A stretch of DNA of 64,000 nt from assembly GCA_963691705.1 (NCBI GenBank), contig OY829545.1, positions 33,467,475-33,531,474 on the forward strand, written 5' to 3'. This stretch comes from Viola odorata. Taxonomy: Eukaryota; Streptophyta; Magnoliopsida; Malpighiales; Violaceae. The first letter of the stretch is position 1. Each line of letters starts with the position of its first letter. Positions 1 to 11,044 of the stretch are shown here, in pieces. The notes beneath the pieces are model-generated. The model saw only the letters and a program-made list of their open reading frames with translations, searched no databases and was not told where the DNA came from. The translations under genes and the position numbers were made by a program.

Positions 1-718
1 TGGCCGCCTCTTTCTTAATGGCGTCTGCCTTTTCCTTCGAAAAGGATCTACGTTTTTGTTGTACTGGCTTTGCCTTCAGGTTAATGTTTAACCGATACTC
101 CGCCACTTCTCTCCGAATGTCAGGTATATCTGATGGCACCCATGTGAATTCCCCTACACACTTGTTAACTAGGCATGACAGTTGCTCCCTCTCTTCTTGG
201 TTTAATTTCTCGCTAACCAAGAAGTTACCTACAGTTACTCCTTCTATCGGTATTGGAACCATTTATTCTAATGGCTGGGTACGCTTCTCATCCTGTTGGT
301 CAAAGGGATCCATTGTTATACAGACATACCGGTCGCACTAGCCAGCCGTCATGGTGAAGTAGCATTCTGCCACTAACTTCTGATCGCTTTTCATTGTGAC
401 GACCCCTTCCCATGATGGATACTTCAGCTTCAGATGCCGTTAGAAAATGATTCCTCCAAAGGTGTTCAAAAAGGAGCGGCCCAAGATGACATTATATGTG
501 GTAGGTTAAGGTCGACGACCATGAATAATTGTTGCTCCGTTCTTTTTGACTCATCTTCCTGGAAGTGAACCGGAAGTTATGTTACCCCTACTATCGGGAC
601 AGGTACTCCGTCTACTCCAATCATAGGTTTCTGGCAAGGTATTAGTTCTAATTCTGGCCTTCACATCAACTCGTAGGCCGCGAGTGATAGAAGATTGACG
701 ACGCTTCCATTGTCAATC
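1..718 (-). pseudogene. Element C pol remnant (protease to start of reverse transcriptase)
   Basis: Read on the minus strand, this stretch begins at a retroviral-type protease active site (IDNGSVVNLLSL, rc of about 675-712) and runs through protease into the N-terminal reverse transcriptase region, with recognisable blocks such as REVAEYRLNI and QQKRRSF. It is collinear with the intact pol of element A further right. It has many in-frame stops and at least one frameshift, so it is dead. The rest of pol lies left of the window. The matching 5' half of the same element resumes at 28384: the reading frame of the gag-protease remnant there ends in RRTLI just before the DNG motif found here. Element B therefore inserted into the protease region of this Tat-like element. 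Confidence 0.8.
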
Positions 719-2182
719 TGATTGCCTGTCATTAGCATAAAAAATAGTTGTAAAATGGATGTAAAAATAGGGGAAAAGCTTACAACTTATCACTGTCCAC
801 AAGGACTTGTAGATTGTAGTAAGAGGATCGTCCTCTAAGACCTCTAGGATTTTATAGCTCTAGATTGACTTCCTCGTCGTTGGAATGGTTGATTGTTCTG
901 AAACTAATAGCAATTAAAGTAGAAATTAACAAATAAAAGAAGTCTTGGTCAAGATTGAGTCTTGGCCTAGATTAGTTGTTAGAAATTAGATTCAGAATAG
1001 GGAAATTCCTGGTAAGGGTGAGTTCATGAGCACTTATCCTTATACTTCGATCATTGATTCAAGGGTAATTAATCTCTCCTCTCATAACGCTGCTATAGAT
1101 TGGGAGGAACTCCTTTCCAATCCTACTTTCCTCCTCTTGAAATCATTCGGCGGGAGCTCCCTCTCCTAGTGATCCTAATCAATGGACACCTTGCTAGCTA
1201 AATGGTTTATCCAGTTGATTGTTGGCTTGAGTCGCATGCGCTTCTACAATGGCATAGGGAAAGACAACGTCTAATTCATGCTACCCCCCTATCGGGGACC
1301 TAGGGCGTCAACCTGGTCTGAATTATATCCTCCAAAACTTACTAACTTCAGCGAAGCTAGCCGCCTACTTAGCCTCTCTAGTTCCAACTCGTCCCCTTTG
1401 AGGCTGGCTGCAAATTCGTCAATAAACCTAAGAGTGATCAGGTCTCGAGTTTAGCTGGAACCGGTTTGTTGAAATAAAGTTGGAAGGATTACAAAAGGGG
1501 ATGATTTATGAAGGACGTTTTAATCTCACGAAGGAAGGAATGACTCACTCGACCCTTACCAAGAACGGATGATTTAGTTGCTAGACATAATTAATGATGA
1601 AGACAAATAATTGATGAACATGAATTAAATTAAATTCGTGATTTTCATAGTGAAGAATCACAGAGCGAGTTTGTTTACAACCTAGAAGCTGGAAGATGGA
1701 AGATGTTTGTGATCGGCAGCCTTCCCTAGCCTTTAACCAAGGTTGAGGGACCCCGCCTCTCACGGTTCTTTCAAAATCCAAACTTCAAAATAAAAAGATA
1801 AAAGATAAAAATTAAACTTGTTCGAAATTGAAAATAAACTAGAGATAATAGATTGTTTGTTCAAAATAAAATCGGATCAATATCCGAGAGTCCCTCTTGC
1901 AAACGCTTCTTCCATCCAGACTAGCTCCAGCTGTCGTTCTCGTCCATACGCGTCTTCCTTGACTCCATAGCCAGCACGTCTCTAGCTGGGAAACCTTGGC
2001 CAAGACTGCGGCCAAGATTGCTCGATTATCTGGTACAAAGCTCCAAAGCTGGTTTTTTCATCAACTCCTTCCACTTACACGAATGTCTGCACAAATGGGA
2101 GATTTTGACATAGTTTAAACCGTTTCACCACTTAATTTGCCAGAATTATATGGTAAAAACATATGAAAATAATGACCAATCA
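719..2182 (-). repeat. Element B 3' LTR (complete)
   Basis: The LTR is 1464 bp and reads TGATTGGTCA... to ...GGCAATCA on the minus strand. It matches the copy at 26986-28383 at about 95% over the first 420 or so aligned bases (by eye). It is longer than that copy by about 57 bp at its minus-strand 3' end (719-775). No coding sequence is seen in it. Confidence 0.85.
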
Positions 2183-2200
2183 AATCTCCCCACACTTAAA
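2183..2200 (-). other. Polypurine tract of element B
   Basis: The minus strand reads AAGTGTGGGGAGATT directly against the start of the 3' LTR. This is the usual plus-strand primer site of Athila-type elements. The same core recurs elsewhere in the window (rc near 6103-6117; plus strand near 54888 and 60908). Confidence 0.75.
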
Positions 2201-3256
2201 CGATGCTTGCCCCCAAGCATGACTGACTCAAAACAAAATTAGACACGAAATAAAAATCAGAACCGACACTTGCACTCAATAATTCACCCATTTTATCCCA
2301 GATTTTTTGAACGTATTAGTTTCCAGATCCCACTTCCTTATTACCAGGGCCTACTCAATGCCCCAAGCATCCCAAATCCACATAATCAAAAATTCTAAGC
2401 ACTCCTTGATAGAATCATGCAAACAAGACGAATAACCACTATTTTCCTTTACTTCTTCCTATTCTTGACAACTGCTCTTTTATATTATTATTGCATTGTT
2501 ATGAGTCTTTACAAAATTTGCAGGAGTGAATTGCTAAAAGTTTCTTGAATATTAATGCTTAATGAGGCAGAAATATCAAGACAATTTTTTTTCTTCTTTT
2601 CATCTCCTTAATTAAGTTCTCTAGTCATTCTGACTTGTTGAGAAAGAACACCTGAGCATTATGCACCACTTAAAGACTCAATTTCTTATTTTTCTTTTAG
2701 CAGTTTTATGTCATCAGGATTTTTTCAAGGTGAAACTATGATGAACAGTCCCAGTTTTGCAAACTCTGGTGTTAAGCACCAGAACTTTTAATTATGTGTA
2801 CCTAGGATACTTAAAGAGTACCAGGATTACGCACCCTTATAAGCATTGAATATGTTAACCCAATTTCCTACCCTACTAATATGGTCTGGGGTCAATAGAG
2901 ACTGATACATTTTCAAATCCAGGTGGGAGCAAACATGGTATCAAGAGCAAGTGCAGTCCAGATTTTAAACACGCAAAACATGAAATCCTAACTAGAAACA
3001 CATAAAAAAGTAGATAAAAATTATGCACAAGACTCTAACTAGACTGTCTTAGCCAAGACTCCCTAAAAGAACAAAACATGAAAAACATATATTAACACGT
3101 ATATACATTCAAAATCATACAAAAACTCTCCCAACACTTGAAAGACACATTTTCCTCAATGTGAGATAGAGCTGACACAAAAAGCAAAGAAGAAAAGTAA
3201 AAGGAAAATAAAAATAGAAAAAGAAAAGAAAAGAAAGAAACAACCTAGGGGGGCAG
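2201..3256 (-). other. Element B 3' non-coding region
   Basis: This is A/T-rich sequence between the third ORF and the polypurine tract. No open frame of note or known motif is seen. A second, weaker purine tract (rc of 3126-3142) and an A/G-rich run at 3170-3240 lie in it. Confidence 0.6.
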
Positions 3257-4318
3257 TTAAGTGGAAGGATTGGATCCTGCTACAGATGGTGCAGTGGGTG
3301 GAGCTTGTTTTGGAGTGTCCTCTGAAGAGCCATCTGTTGACTCCAAATCGAACTGTTCATCCACCTTGTGATGCAGACTAGCCATGGCTTTGTCCATTGT
3401 ATGCAGGAGGGTGTGGTGATGAACGAGGGAGTCTTCTATCTTTTTGAATCTAGACTCTTGCGTAACAAAGAGCATTTGGAGCTGTTCCTGGGCTGTTGTC
3501 TGCTGGTCATGGAAGAAGTTTTAGTTGTCCATGAAAATCTGCAGCATAGCTTGATGATGGTCTAGGAGCTTCTGGATCCATTCTGGTAGGACTAGTTCCT
3601 CTTCTGCATTAGGGTTAGATGCATGATCTTGGCCACTAGCTTGGCCAAGATTGGTTGCTAGGTCTGTCTCAACTTCTGGAAGTTTAACTGGTCTGAGCTT
3701 GAAGTTGCCTTGATGCTTCTTCCCATAAAGGTGCTCCTCGACCGGTGTAAAACCTACATTAAAGCACACATAGCCTTTTTCCAAGTGGAAGTGGCCCATC
3801 TAGTCAAAAGCTTTAAGGTCCATAATTTTTACACTAAAACTTTCATGTAGTTTAACATAGCCCCAATCTAAACCCTAGCAGACATAGCAAGTTTAGAAAT
3901 AAGAGTCCCCATAATGAGCTTTAGTACTGGGTCACATGCTTGAATCTGCCTAACTATCCAATAACCTAAATTAACCCTTTTTCCATGCAACATACACCAG
4001 CAACAGTAGTTTTGCCATTCAGATTAAGGGATAAAATCCTTTGGAGAATCCTCAAGGTAGGATCTCTAATCTGATGGGCTTTAGCATTTTTTTTCAAATT
4101 TAATGTTCTGGTCTCCTGTGAGTTCTTTATAGGCAGTTGTTTTATTCCAGTTAGGGGGATAATCAGTCAAGCAGTTCAAGTATTCAACAGACTTAAGGCC
4201 ATCATCCATAAATCCAAGCATGACATTCAAATCATCTACCGAGACATGTGACCAGATATTGCACAACCTACAATTGACTACATCAGCAGCATGCAAATCT
4301 GGATTACCCCTACTAGTA
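3257..4318 (-). pseudogene. Element B third ORF, C-terminal part
   Basis: The minus-strand pieces align with the third ORF of element E (52822-54417 and the shifted frame after it). VVNCRLCNIWSHVSVDDLN matches INFRLMNEWYVFSIDSFN, CLTDYPPNWN matches ALTAYPPDFD, IRDPTLRILQR matches IKDPCLRILHR, and GHFHLEKGYVCFNVGFTP matches GHLCISQGVLSFSAGLTP. This is the Athila-type ORF after pol, sometimes called env-like and often annotated as a putative plant transposon protein. Its function is unknown. Several stops and frame changes are present. Homology stops at about 4318, where foreign sequence interrupts it. Confidence 0.7.
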
Positions 4319-5100
4319 GCATACAAGATGATACGATCTCGGATGCGAAATGGAGATGGAACCGTGTAGATCTAGTCCTCTTTGGGAGGTTGGCGTTGAT
4401 GGATGACGGAAGGGATGTTGGGAAGAGTATGGAGAGGATAACGTCGCTAGAAGGAGTGCGGAAAGAGTGCAGCAGAATAAATGGATAAAAAGGAAAGTAT
4501 TTTGATGATTAACAAGCAATGGAACTTACAAACCCTTTTACAAGTCTATAAGGATCTCTCTCCCAAAAGATGACCCTTTCAAGTACTAACAACTTGAAAC
4601 TTACTCAAACAAGAAGGAAAAATGATGGATTTAACAACGCCGGTTCCAAGAACCCTAACCCTAATCCTAATCCTAAGAACACATAGTGTGTTTTTTATCT
4701 AAAAAGATAACATTCACTCAATTCCAAGACAAGGACCAAAAGAGTCTATCTTCTCCTATTTATAGCTAGGTTATTTACAAGGGGAAGTCCCCAAAATACC
4801 CTTGGACAAAGGGCCTTGAAGCTCTTGAAAGGATATCCAAAATGTGTGCTGACAATTCCTGGGCGTCATCACGTCGTGCCTGCTACGAAACAACCCAAAA
4901 GCTTCTATTTTGGGCGTGATCACGTTGTGTCTGGGCGTGATCACGCCAAGACTGCTTCCAAACATCCCCAAACCTTCTGTTTTGGGCGTGATCACGTCAT
5001 GTCTAGGCGTGATCACGCCGATACTGCTTCCAAACATCCCAAAACCTTCTATTTTAGGCATCATCACGCCCAGGGCTCGGCTTGATGACACCAGGAGCTA
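4319..5100 (-). mobile_element. Unclassified insertion in the third ORF of element B, possibly a solo LTR
   Basis: About 780 bp separates two parts of the third ORF and has no match to that ORF. On the minus strand it contains repeated palindromes upstream of a TATA-like box (GCTATAAATAGGAG, rc of about 4756-4769), followed by about 300 bp of non-coding sequence. That layout of U3 repeats, TATA and R-U5 suggests a solo LTR. I could not fix both ends or a target duplication, so the class and exact borders are uncertain. Confidence 0.4.
4858..5066. repeat. Tandem repeat with GCGTGATCACGC palindromes
   Basis: A unit of about 72-74 bp occurs twice in full (from about 4909 and about 4983) with partial copies on either side. 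Each full unit holds two near-copies of the perfect 12-bp palindrome GCGTGATCACGC followed by a shared tail (CTGCTTCCAAACATCCC). The ORFs that run through it on both strands look like by-products of the repeat. Confidence 0.85.
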
Positions 5101-5826
5101 TCTTGGCTTGTTTGCAATGCACGTTTGTAGGGAAAGTTAGGCCATACAAGTGGTCTTTCGTGGGCGCGGCCTAACGGGTCCACGCTCGGATCACCAAGCC
5201 ACACGGGTGGCTCAACTACCGTGGGTTTGGGCGTCTCCTCCGCATCCTTGTTTGCTATTTTAGGCTTCGAAGTAGCCTCCTTCAGCACTCTCCTGGTCAA
5301 TAACCTCTCTTTTCTGTCCTCAACCGTCTGGCTAGATTTCTTAATTTTTCTGACCAGCGGGATTTCGTTAGAATCCGTATCGCTGACTAGCATGGCTTCG
5401 ACGGGCTCCTTCCTAGCCCTAGATTCAACCTTGGTCTCTTTCTTTTGTTCCTCCCGTTCGTCTACTAGAGAGAGTCTCCTTCTGGTTGAGGGAATGTTGC
5501 TCCCTGTGCTGGCTGAGTTTTCCTCTAGGGGAGTGGAATAAGCTGTGTCGAAGGTGGACCCGCCTATTTTTGTCATTTTTACGGCTGGAGGAGGAATAGG
5601 TTGGTATTTTTGGTGGTCGGCGATGTGGCTGGGTGAGCTTTCTTTGGTCGCCAGCCATGGAAAGGATGGTTCTTGCTAACTTAAGGCAAAAATCCAAGTT
5701 TCTGGGATTTGCTACTTCGTGATCGGAGATGGTGGTGTAAGCGGAGGATGAGTATGTGGGAGTTTTTTCTGTATTTGGTGAGGAAATAACGGTTTTCTTA
5801 GAGGCCTTTGATTTGGTTTTATTCAT
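5101..5826 (-). pseudogene. Element B third ORF, N-terminal low-complexity part
   Basis: Two overlapping minus-strand frames (5425-5826 and 5064-5576) read into one another with a frameshift near 5570. The product starts MNKTKSKASKK and is rich in Ser, Lys and Glu with basic clusters, like the N-terminal part of the E element's third ORF. It is placed directly after pol. It has no recognisable domain and ends at the insertion beginning near 5100. Confidence 0.55.
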
Positions 5827-6299
5827 TTCGTCTGGTTAGTGGGTGTAATAGAGCTGCGGCGTGATGAGTTGAGGGGTTAGTGAAGTAATGGCGTGTTTAA
5901 CGGTCATGAGAAGTTATAAGGTTGGGTGTTTGAGAGTGGTTAGGACAGAAATTCTTTGAAATTGAATTTCCCCGAAATTCAAATTCTCTAGAATTTTTTT
6001 TCTAGTCTGGCTCGTGACACTTGGGGAGATCTCAGCTCGCCACGTGTCCCATGTCCCTTCCAGAGTTTGGGCTAAAGTTGCAAGCTTAGCCCAACAACAC
6101 TTATAATTTCCCCACACTTTTTCATGGGAACAACTACCTAAAACACACTTGAATTAGCCACTGTCTCTGTGATGAACAACAATTTTATTCACAAAAATAA
6201 AAGAAATCAAAAATCAAGGAAATTAAAATGAACAAAAATAAAGAGAAAAAAAGCATAGGTTGCCTCCCATGTAGCGCCCTTAGTTATAGTCCTAGGCTT
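5827..6299 (-). other. Spacer between pol and third ORF of element B
   Basis: This is non-coding sequence. On the minus strand it contains the block GCTACATGGGAGGCAACC (rc of about 6258-6275), common after Athila pol genes, and a purine-rich AAAGTGTGGGGAAATT (rc of 6102-6117) that resembles the element's polypurine tract. Confidence 0.55.
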
Positions 6300-7232
6300 G
6301 ACCCTTCTCTCATTGATCAATCAATTATTGGTGGTATGTCTACCACCTGACTTTCCACTTCGGTTAGAAATCCCCCAAAATATGGTTTCAGTCGTTGTTC
6401 ATTGACCTTGAACACGACTCCTGTTCTTTCATTCTTGATATCAACTGCACTATATGGATAAACATTAGTAACAATATAAGGTCCTTCCTACTTAGTTTTC
6501 AGCTTACCAGGAAATAGTTTAAATCTTGAATTATATAAAACAACTTTCTCCCCTGTGTGGAGATGTTTTTCAATAATCCTCTTGTCATGATATGCTTTAA
6601 TCCTAGTTTTGGTGATCAGCTGGTTGTCATACGCTTGGTTCCTCAATTCCTCTAGCTCGTGGATCTGGAGTTTTCTTTCTTCTCCAGCCCGGTCATATTC
6701 AATGTTACATTTCCTTATTACCCAGTAAGCCTTGTGTTGCATACCCACAGGCAAATGACAGGTCTTTCCATACACCAATTTGTATGGAGTCATCCCTATA
6801 GGCATTTTATAAGTCGTCCTATACACCCATAATGCATCATCTAAATGTTGGCTCCAGTCCCGTCGATCTAGGCCAACTGTCTTAGCTAAGATCGACTTGA
6901 CTTCCCTGTTTGAGACCTCCGCTTGGCCATTTGATTGAGGATGATAGGCAGTAGAGACCATATGTGTGATTTCATATTTCCTGAAAAGTGAGTCAATAAT
7001 CTTGTTGCAAAAGTGAGTCTCGCGATTGCTAATAATTCCCCTAGGAACATCAACTCTATTCAAAATATCAGATTTCAAAAATGCAATAACAGTTTTAACA
7101 TCATTGTTCCTAGTAGCTTTCACTTCTATCTATTTCGATACATAATCCACTACTAACAGAATGTATTGATTCCCAAATGAACTAGGAAACGGGCCCATAA
7201 AATCAATTCCCCATAAGTCAAATATTTCTCAA
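6300..7232 (-). pseudogene. Element B integrase core and C-terminus
   Basis: The minus-strand frame 6488-7123 shows the integrase core, including [14 protein letters not shown] with the catalytic Glu and the DALWVYRTTYKMPIGMTPY block. It then runs into the C-terminal LYNSRFKLFPGKLK region. The usual SDRGTHF around the second catalytic Asp reads SNRETHF, so that Asp is lost. The frame is also cut at 7124 and 6487. There is no chromodomain, as expected for Athila. Confidence 0.8.
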
Positions 7233-8271
7233 TTAATTATAAAGTTCATGGGCATTTGATTTTTGGAACTTATGCTTCCTATTTTCTGGACATGTTTTGC
7301 AAAATGCATAACTATCATGAAAAATAGTGAGCCAATAAAATCCTGATTCAAGGATTTTTAGAGCTGTTCTCCTTGCTCCAAAGTGCCCGCCGCATCCATA
7401 TAAATGGTAGAATTTCAAAACATATGGGGTTTCATTTTCAGGAATGCACCTCCTAAGCAACTGGTCTGCTCCTCTCTTCCAAAGATATGGATCATCCGAA
7501 ATAAAATACCTATTGTCATGCTTAATCTTTACCTTTTCCTGGCTGGTCAAGTCTCCATGATGTTTACCTGTGGCTAGGAAATTGACAAGATCGGCATACC
7601 ATGGTCTGATCTCCTTGACCATGTATAGGTGTTCATCGGGGAATTCGTCCTTAACTGGCTCTAAATCGGCTTTGACGAAACATCTGCTTAGGTGGTCTGC
7701 AACCAGATTCTCCCTTCCCTTTTTGTCCTTAATTTCCAAATTGTATTCCTGCAAAAGAAGAATCCAATGGATCAGTCTTGGCTTAGATTCAGGTTTAGCC
7801 AAGAGGTATCTCAAGGCAGCGTGGTCAGAAAATACAATAACTTTTATCCCCAACAAGTATGATCTGAACTTATCAAGGGCAAAGATTATTGCGAACAATT
7901 CTTTTTCGGTCGTGGTGTAGTTCTTCTGTGCTTCATCCAATATTTTGGAGGCGTAGTAGATCACATGTGGATCTCTACCCTTTTTCTGCCCAAGAACTAC
8001 ACCGATTGTAGAGTTGCTTGCATCACACATCAGCTCGAAAGGCAGGCTCCAGTCTGGTGCCTAGATAATTGGGGCTGATATCAGTTTCTCGTTTATCTCA
8101 TCGAAAGCCTTCTCACATGCTTCGTCAAAGGTGAATTCGACCTCCTTCTATAACAATTTGCACATAGGTTCTGCAATTTTTGAATTTTTTTTGATAAACC
8201 TGCGATAAAATCCTGTATGGCCAAGGAAACTTCTAACCTCACGCACGCATAAGGGGTAAGGCAGACTCTTA
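7233..8271 (-). pseudogene. Element B: end of reverse transcriptase, RNase H and integrase zinc-binding region
   Basis: The minus-strand frame 7233-8030 holds the RT-linked RNase H ([44 protein letters not shown]), then the linker and the start of integrase with a degraded zinc-binding region ([20 protein letters not shown]). Upstream, at 8031-8271, lies the connection domain with TAG stops at 8061-8063 and 8148-8150. Both fall where relatives carry Gln or a similar residue. The piece ends at the A element target site. The rest of the reverse transcriptase resumes at 23493. Confidence 0.82.
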
Positions 8272-8276
8272 ATAAC
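8272..8276 (+). repeat. Target-site duplication ATAAC of element A (left copy)
   Basis: ATAAC occurs immediately left of the first LTR and again at 23488-23492 immediately right of the second. It is a perfect 5-bp duplication and fixes both ends of element A to the base. Confidence 0.95.
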
Positions 8277-8847
8277 TGATAACAATCCACCTAAGGAAAA
8301 GGGTATTTCCGTCTATTGCCCTGAACTAAAAGAAGAAATCACTGTTCCCACCGCCGCGGTGGATAGAGGGCCATCGCCTACCCCAGAGGTTGACGCCAAG
8401 AGGGAAAAACAGTGCTCGGGAGTCTCCCCAAACAAACCTTCTAGATGGCTCGAGGAGCTGTCTCATTCTGAGGAATACCACGCATCAGGGGGACCACTCA
8501 GTCGCTACCCTATCGTGGCAACATTTATCCCATGGCTACCGCCGCGGTAACATATCATCCGAGGGGCGAACCACGATCCCTAACGTTAGGGATAGCTCTC
8601 TAGCTATTCCCAAACGCGAAAATGCTCCATTCTTCTATATATACACCTCCCCCTCAAAGGAGGCGGGTAAACATACTCTAACTGGTCTAAGCTCTGCCAA
8701 ATTCAGTACACATACTGACTTAAGCATCGGAGTGTTTCCGCCGGAGACCCCCTCCGGCGCATTGCAGGTATCGCGGACTGTCGTGAGCACTGATCTGAGA
8801 GGAGCCGTTCCGCCATACATCCTTCGGCAGAAAACAAAATCTTATCA
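8277..8847 (+). repeat. Element A 5' LTR
   Basis: The 571-bp LTR begins TGATAACAATCC and ends AAAATCTTATCA. It has the same length as the 3' copy and 10 substitutions (mostly transitions) by eye. A TATA-like TTCTATATATAC lies near 8633-8644, consistent with a U3 promoter. ORFs inside it are not protein genes. Confidence 0.95.
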
Positions 8848-8850
8848 AAT

Positions 8851-8868
8851 TGGTGCTTTCGTTGAGAG
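8851..8868 (+). other. Primer-binding site of element A
   Basis: TGGTGCTTTCGTTGAGAG lies 3 nt after the LTR end. It starts with TGG, as needed to pair with a tRNA CCA end, and has a near-identical counterpart (one base different) beside the LTR of element C. I cannot name the tRNA with confidence. Confidence 0.7.
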
Positions 8869-8932
8869 TATTGGTTCTATTAAGTGAGCATCCTTAATAA
8901 CCAAGCTCTTCCTCCCCGAAGTTAAAAGGATT

Positions 8933-11044
8933 ATGGCCTCAGAGTCAGATCTGGCGCTGTCCCAAACTTCCAACATCCCATACAACACCCGCAGACGACT
9001 GTTTGCCTTCGCTACCTCTGATGCCTCCACCCCAGTGCAGGACGTCACTGCGGGAGAATCAGATCTTCCTCCTGGGCCAAGTTCGGAAGAAATTACATTC
9101 CAGATTTGCTCTCCCTTTTCTCATGTAACAGGAACCAGTCGTCTTACCCCCCAGGCAGGGAGGTCTATGACGGGTGAAGCAGACAACCCTTTCGTAAATT
9201 CAATAGCAGCTCTCCAAGCTCAATTGGATCAGTTGACAGAGATGGCTGCTGGATTTACTCCTCATGCCTCGAGACCTAGTGTGTCCTCCCAAGTAGTTTT
9301 CACTCCGCCCATTGTCAATGAACGACCATTATCGCCTCGACAATCCAGAGGACTCCCGTCCTCCTTACCATTCTCATCGGCCCCCATCAGCGTCCCGCCG
9401 CTCGCGCGTGGACCTGCTGAACATTCTAGACCATACAGGGGGGGAATCTCTATCCCTGAAATAGCTCGCCGGCGTGATGAGTACATAGAACATTGGGATG
9501 ATCGACGGGAGGATATATTGAGAGATCCATCTCCTAGATACAGTGAAAGATCTAGCAGTAGAGGTCGACGAGCTCGAACTCCAAGAAGCCGCAGTCGATC
9601 TCCCAGGCGGCATCAGGAATATGACCCTCAGAATCCCAGATATGACGTTGAAATTCCACACCCGCACCAGCCTCGTGGGGTCCCTGATATTAACGTTGGC
9701 TATCCGTTCAGTTACCGTGTCAGGCACCATAGAGTTCACCGACACGTGAAACTCCCAGCAGAATCATATGATGGCACGAAAGATCCCATTTCTCACCTCA
9801 ATAAGGTGAAAGATTTTGTGCAATTCCAAACGCGCAGTGACGCAACATTGTGTCAGATCTTTGTAATGACGCTGTCAGGCGTGGCACGCCTCTGGTTCGA
9901 GGGACTCCCGGCCGGATCTATTGATAATTTTTCTCAACTGGAAGAAAAATTTAAAAGTCGGTTTAGCACGGCTATTCCTATCAGGAAGTCAGCAGCTGCA
10001 CTGTTCGATATCCATCGAAAACCGCAGGAATCGTTGAATGACTTTTTAGGTCGATTTGATCTTGAAATGTCCCTAACGCCAGGGGTCACTATTGATTTTG
10101 CGGTTGAGGCCCTAAAACGCAACTGCCGATACGGAAAATTGAGAGACACGCTAACGGTGGATCCGCCGATGACCCTGGATGAGTTGAGGCTGAAAGCGCA
10201 TAATTATGCGAGAATGGAAGAAGAGGAAAATAGAGAATGGATCCGAGACATGCCAACGGACCCATATGTGGCCCCTACCGCCCCGCACAACAGTGCTCCT
10301 GACGTACGACCCATTGAAGATCAGGGGCAACGAAAGGAGCATACTGTCAAGACCTCTAACCGGCAGAGAGGCAATTTCTCGAAAGGAATACCTGGAGGGT
10401 CCCCCTCTCGAAAACAAGCGGATCCGCCAAAAGGCCGGATATATGTTCCTGACCTTCCATCTCTTATACTCCCACGGGCTGAAATCCTGGCGATAGTCCA
10501 ACAGTGAAATCTACCCATTAGATATTCGGCTCCTGTGAAGCCAGGAATGATCATGGGAGGAAGGGAAAACGCATATTGCAAGTTCCACAAGGTCAAAGGG
10601 CATTCGACAGATGTATGTAGAGAGCTGAAATTGGCCATAGAGCGATTGGTCGATGAGGGCTACCTAGGAGAATTTGCCACCAAGGCAAGAGAAGAGGCCA
10701 GGAACAACCCAACGGGAACGACAACTGATCAGAGGCAAGCGCCTTCGCGCGCCACGGGGGCTAACGCAATCCCCCTTGGACAAAATAGAGAAGCTCTCGT
10801 TGTCCATAGTGATCAGATGCCTATGATTAACATTATTGCCGGGGGAACACCCTACTTCGAGGAGGTCATACCACAAACGCCCGGTCCTGGGGAAAAGCGC
10901 AAGCGAGAAAGCGCCCAGGTAAAAATTGAGAATGATATTGTCCTTCTCAGAAGAAGACGAAAAGGGTATTGTTTTCCCACACAACGACGCGTTGGTAGTC
11001 ACACCTGTCATAGGAAGTCACCGGGTGAGAAGAACCCTTGTTGA
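8933..11044 (+). pseudogene. Element A gag, split by one stop codon
   Basis: One frame is open from ATG 8933 to 10504, stops at TGA 10505-10507, then is open again to 11044. The product has a Ser/Arg-rich N-terminal part (about residues 160-240, SSSRGRRARTPRSRSRSPRR), the capsid core typical of plant gypsy gag (VKLPAESYDGTKDPISHLN at about 270-290, LWFEGLPAGSI, FLGRFDLEMS) and, after the stop, a knuckle-like YCKFHKVKGHSTDVC (C-X2-H-X4-H-X4-C), which lies before protease in Tat gag. Everything fits a capsid and nucleocapsid precursor apart from the single nonsense codon. Pol follows in the next frame with 119 nt of overlap. Confidence 0.85.

Noticed and set aside
4816..5140. Overlapping ORFs on both strands around 4771-5140
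   Set aside because: They result from a tandem repeat whose unit is divisible by or close to a multiple of three; the repeat is non-coding.
8390..8887. 165-codon plus-strand ORF, with a near-copy at 23030-23491
   Set aside because: Both lie within the two LTRs of element A and merely mirror LTR identity; no protein-like composition or homology is seen.
9374..9745. 123-codon minus-strand ORF inside gag of element A, and other antisense ORFs there
   Set aside because: Shadows of the Arg/Ser-rich gag region; unlike the 15843-20897 genes they show no family motif or splice structure.
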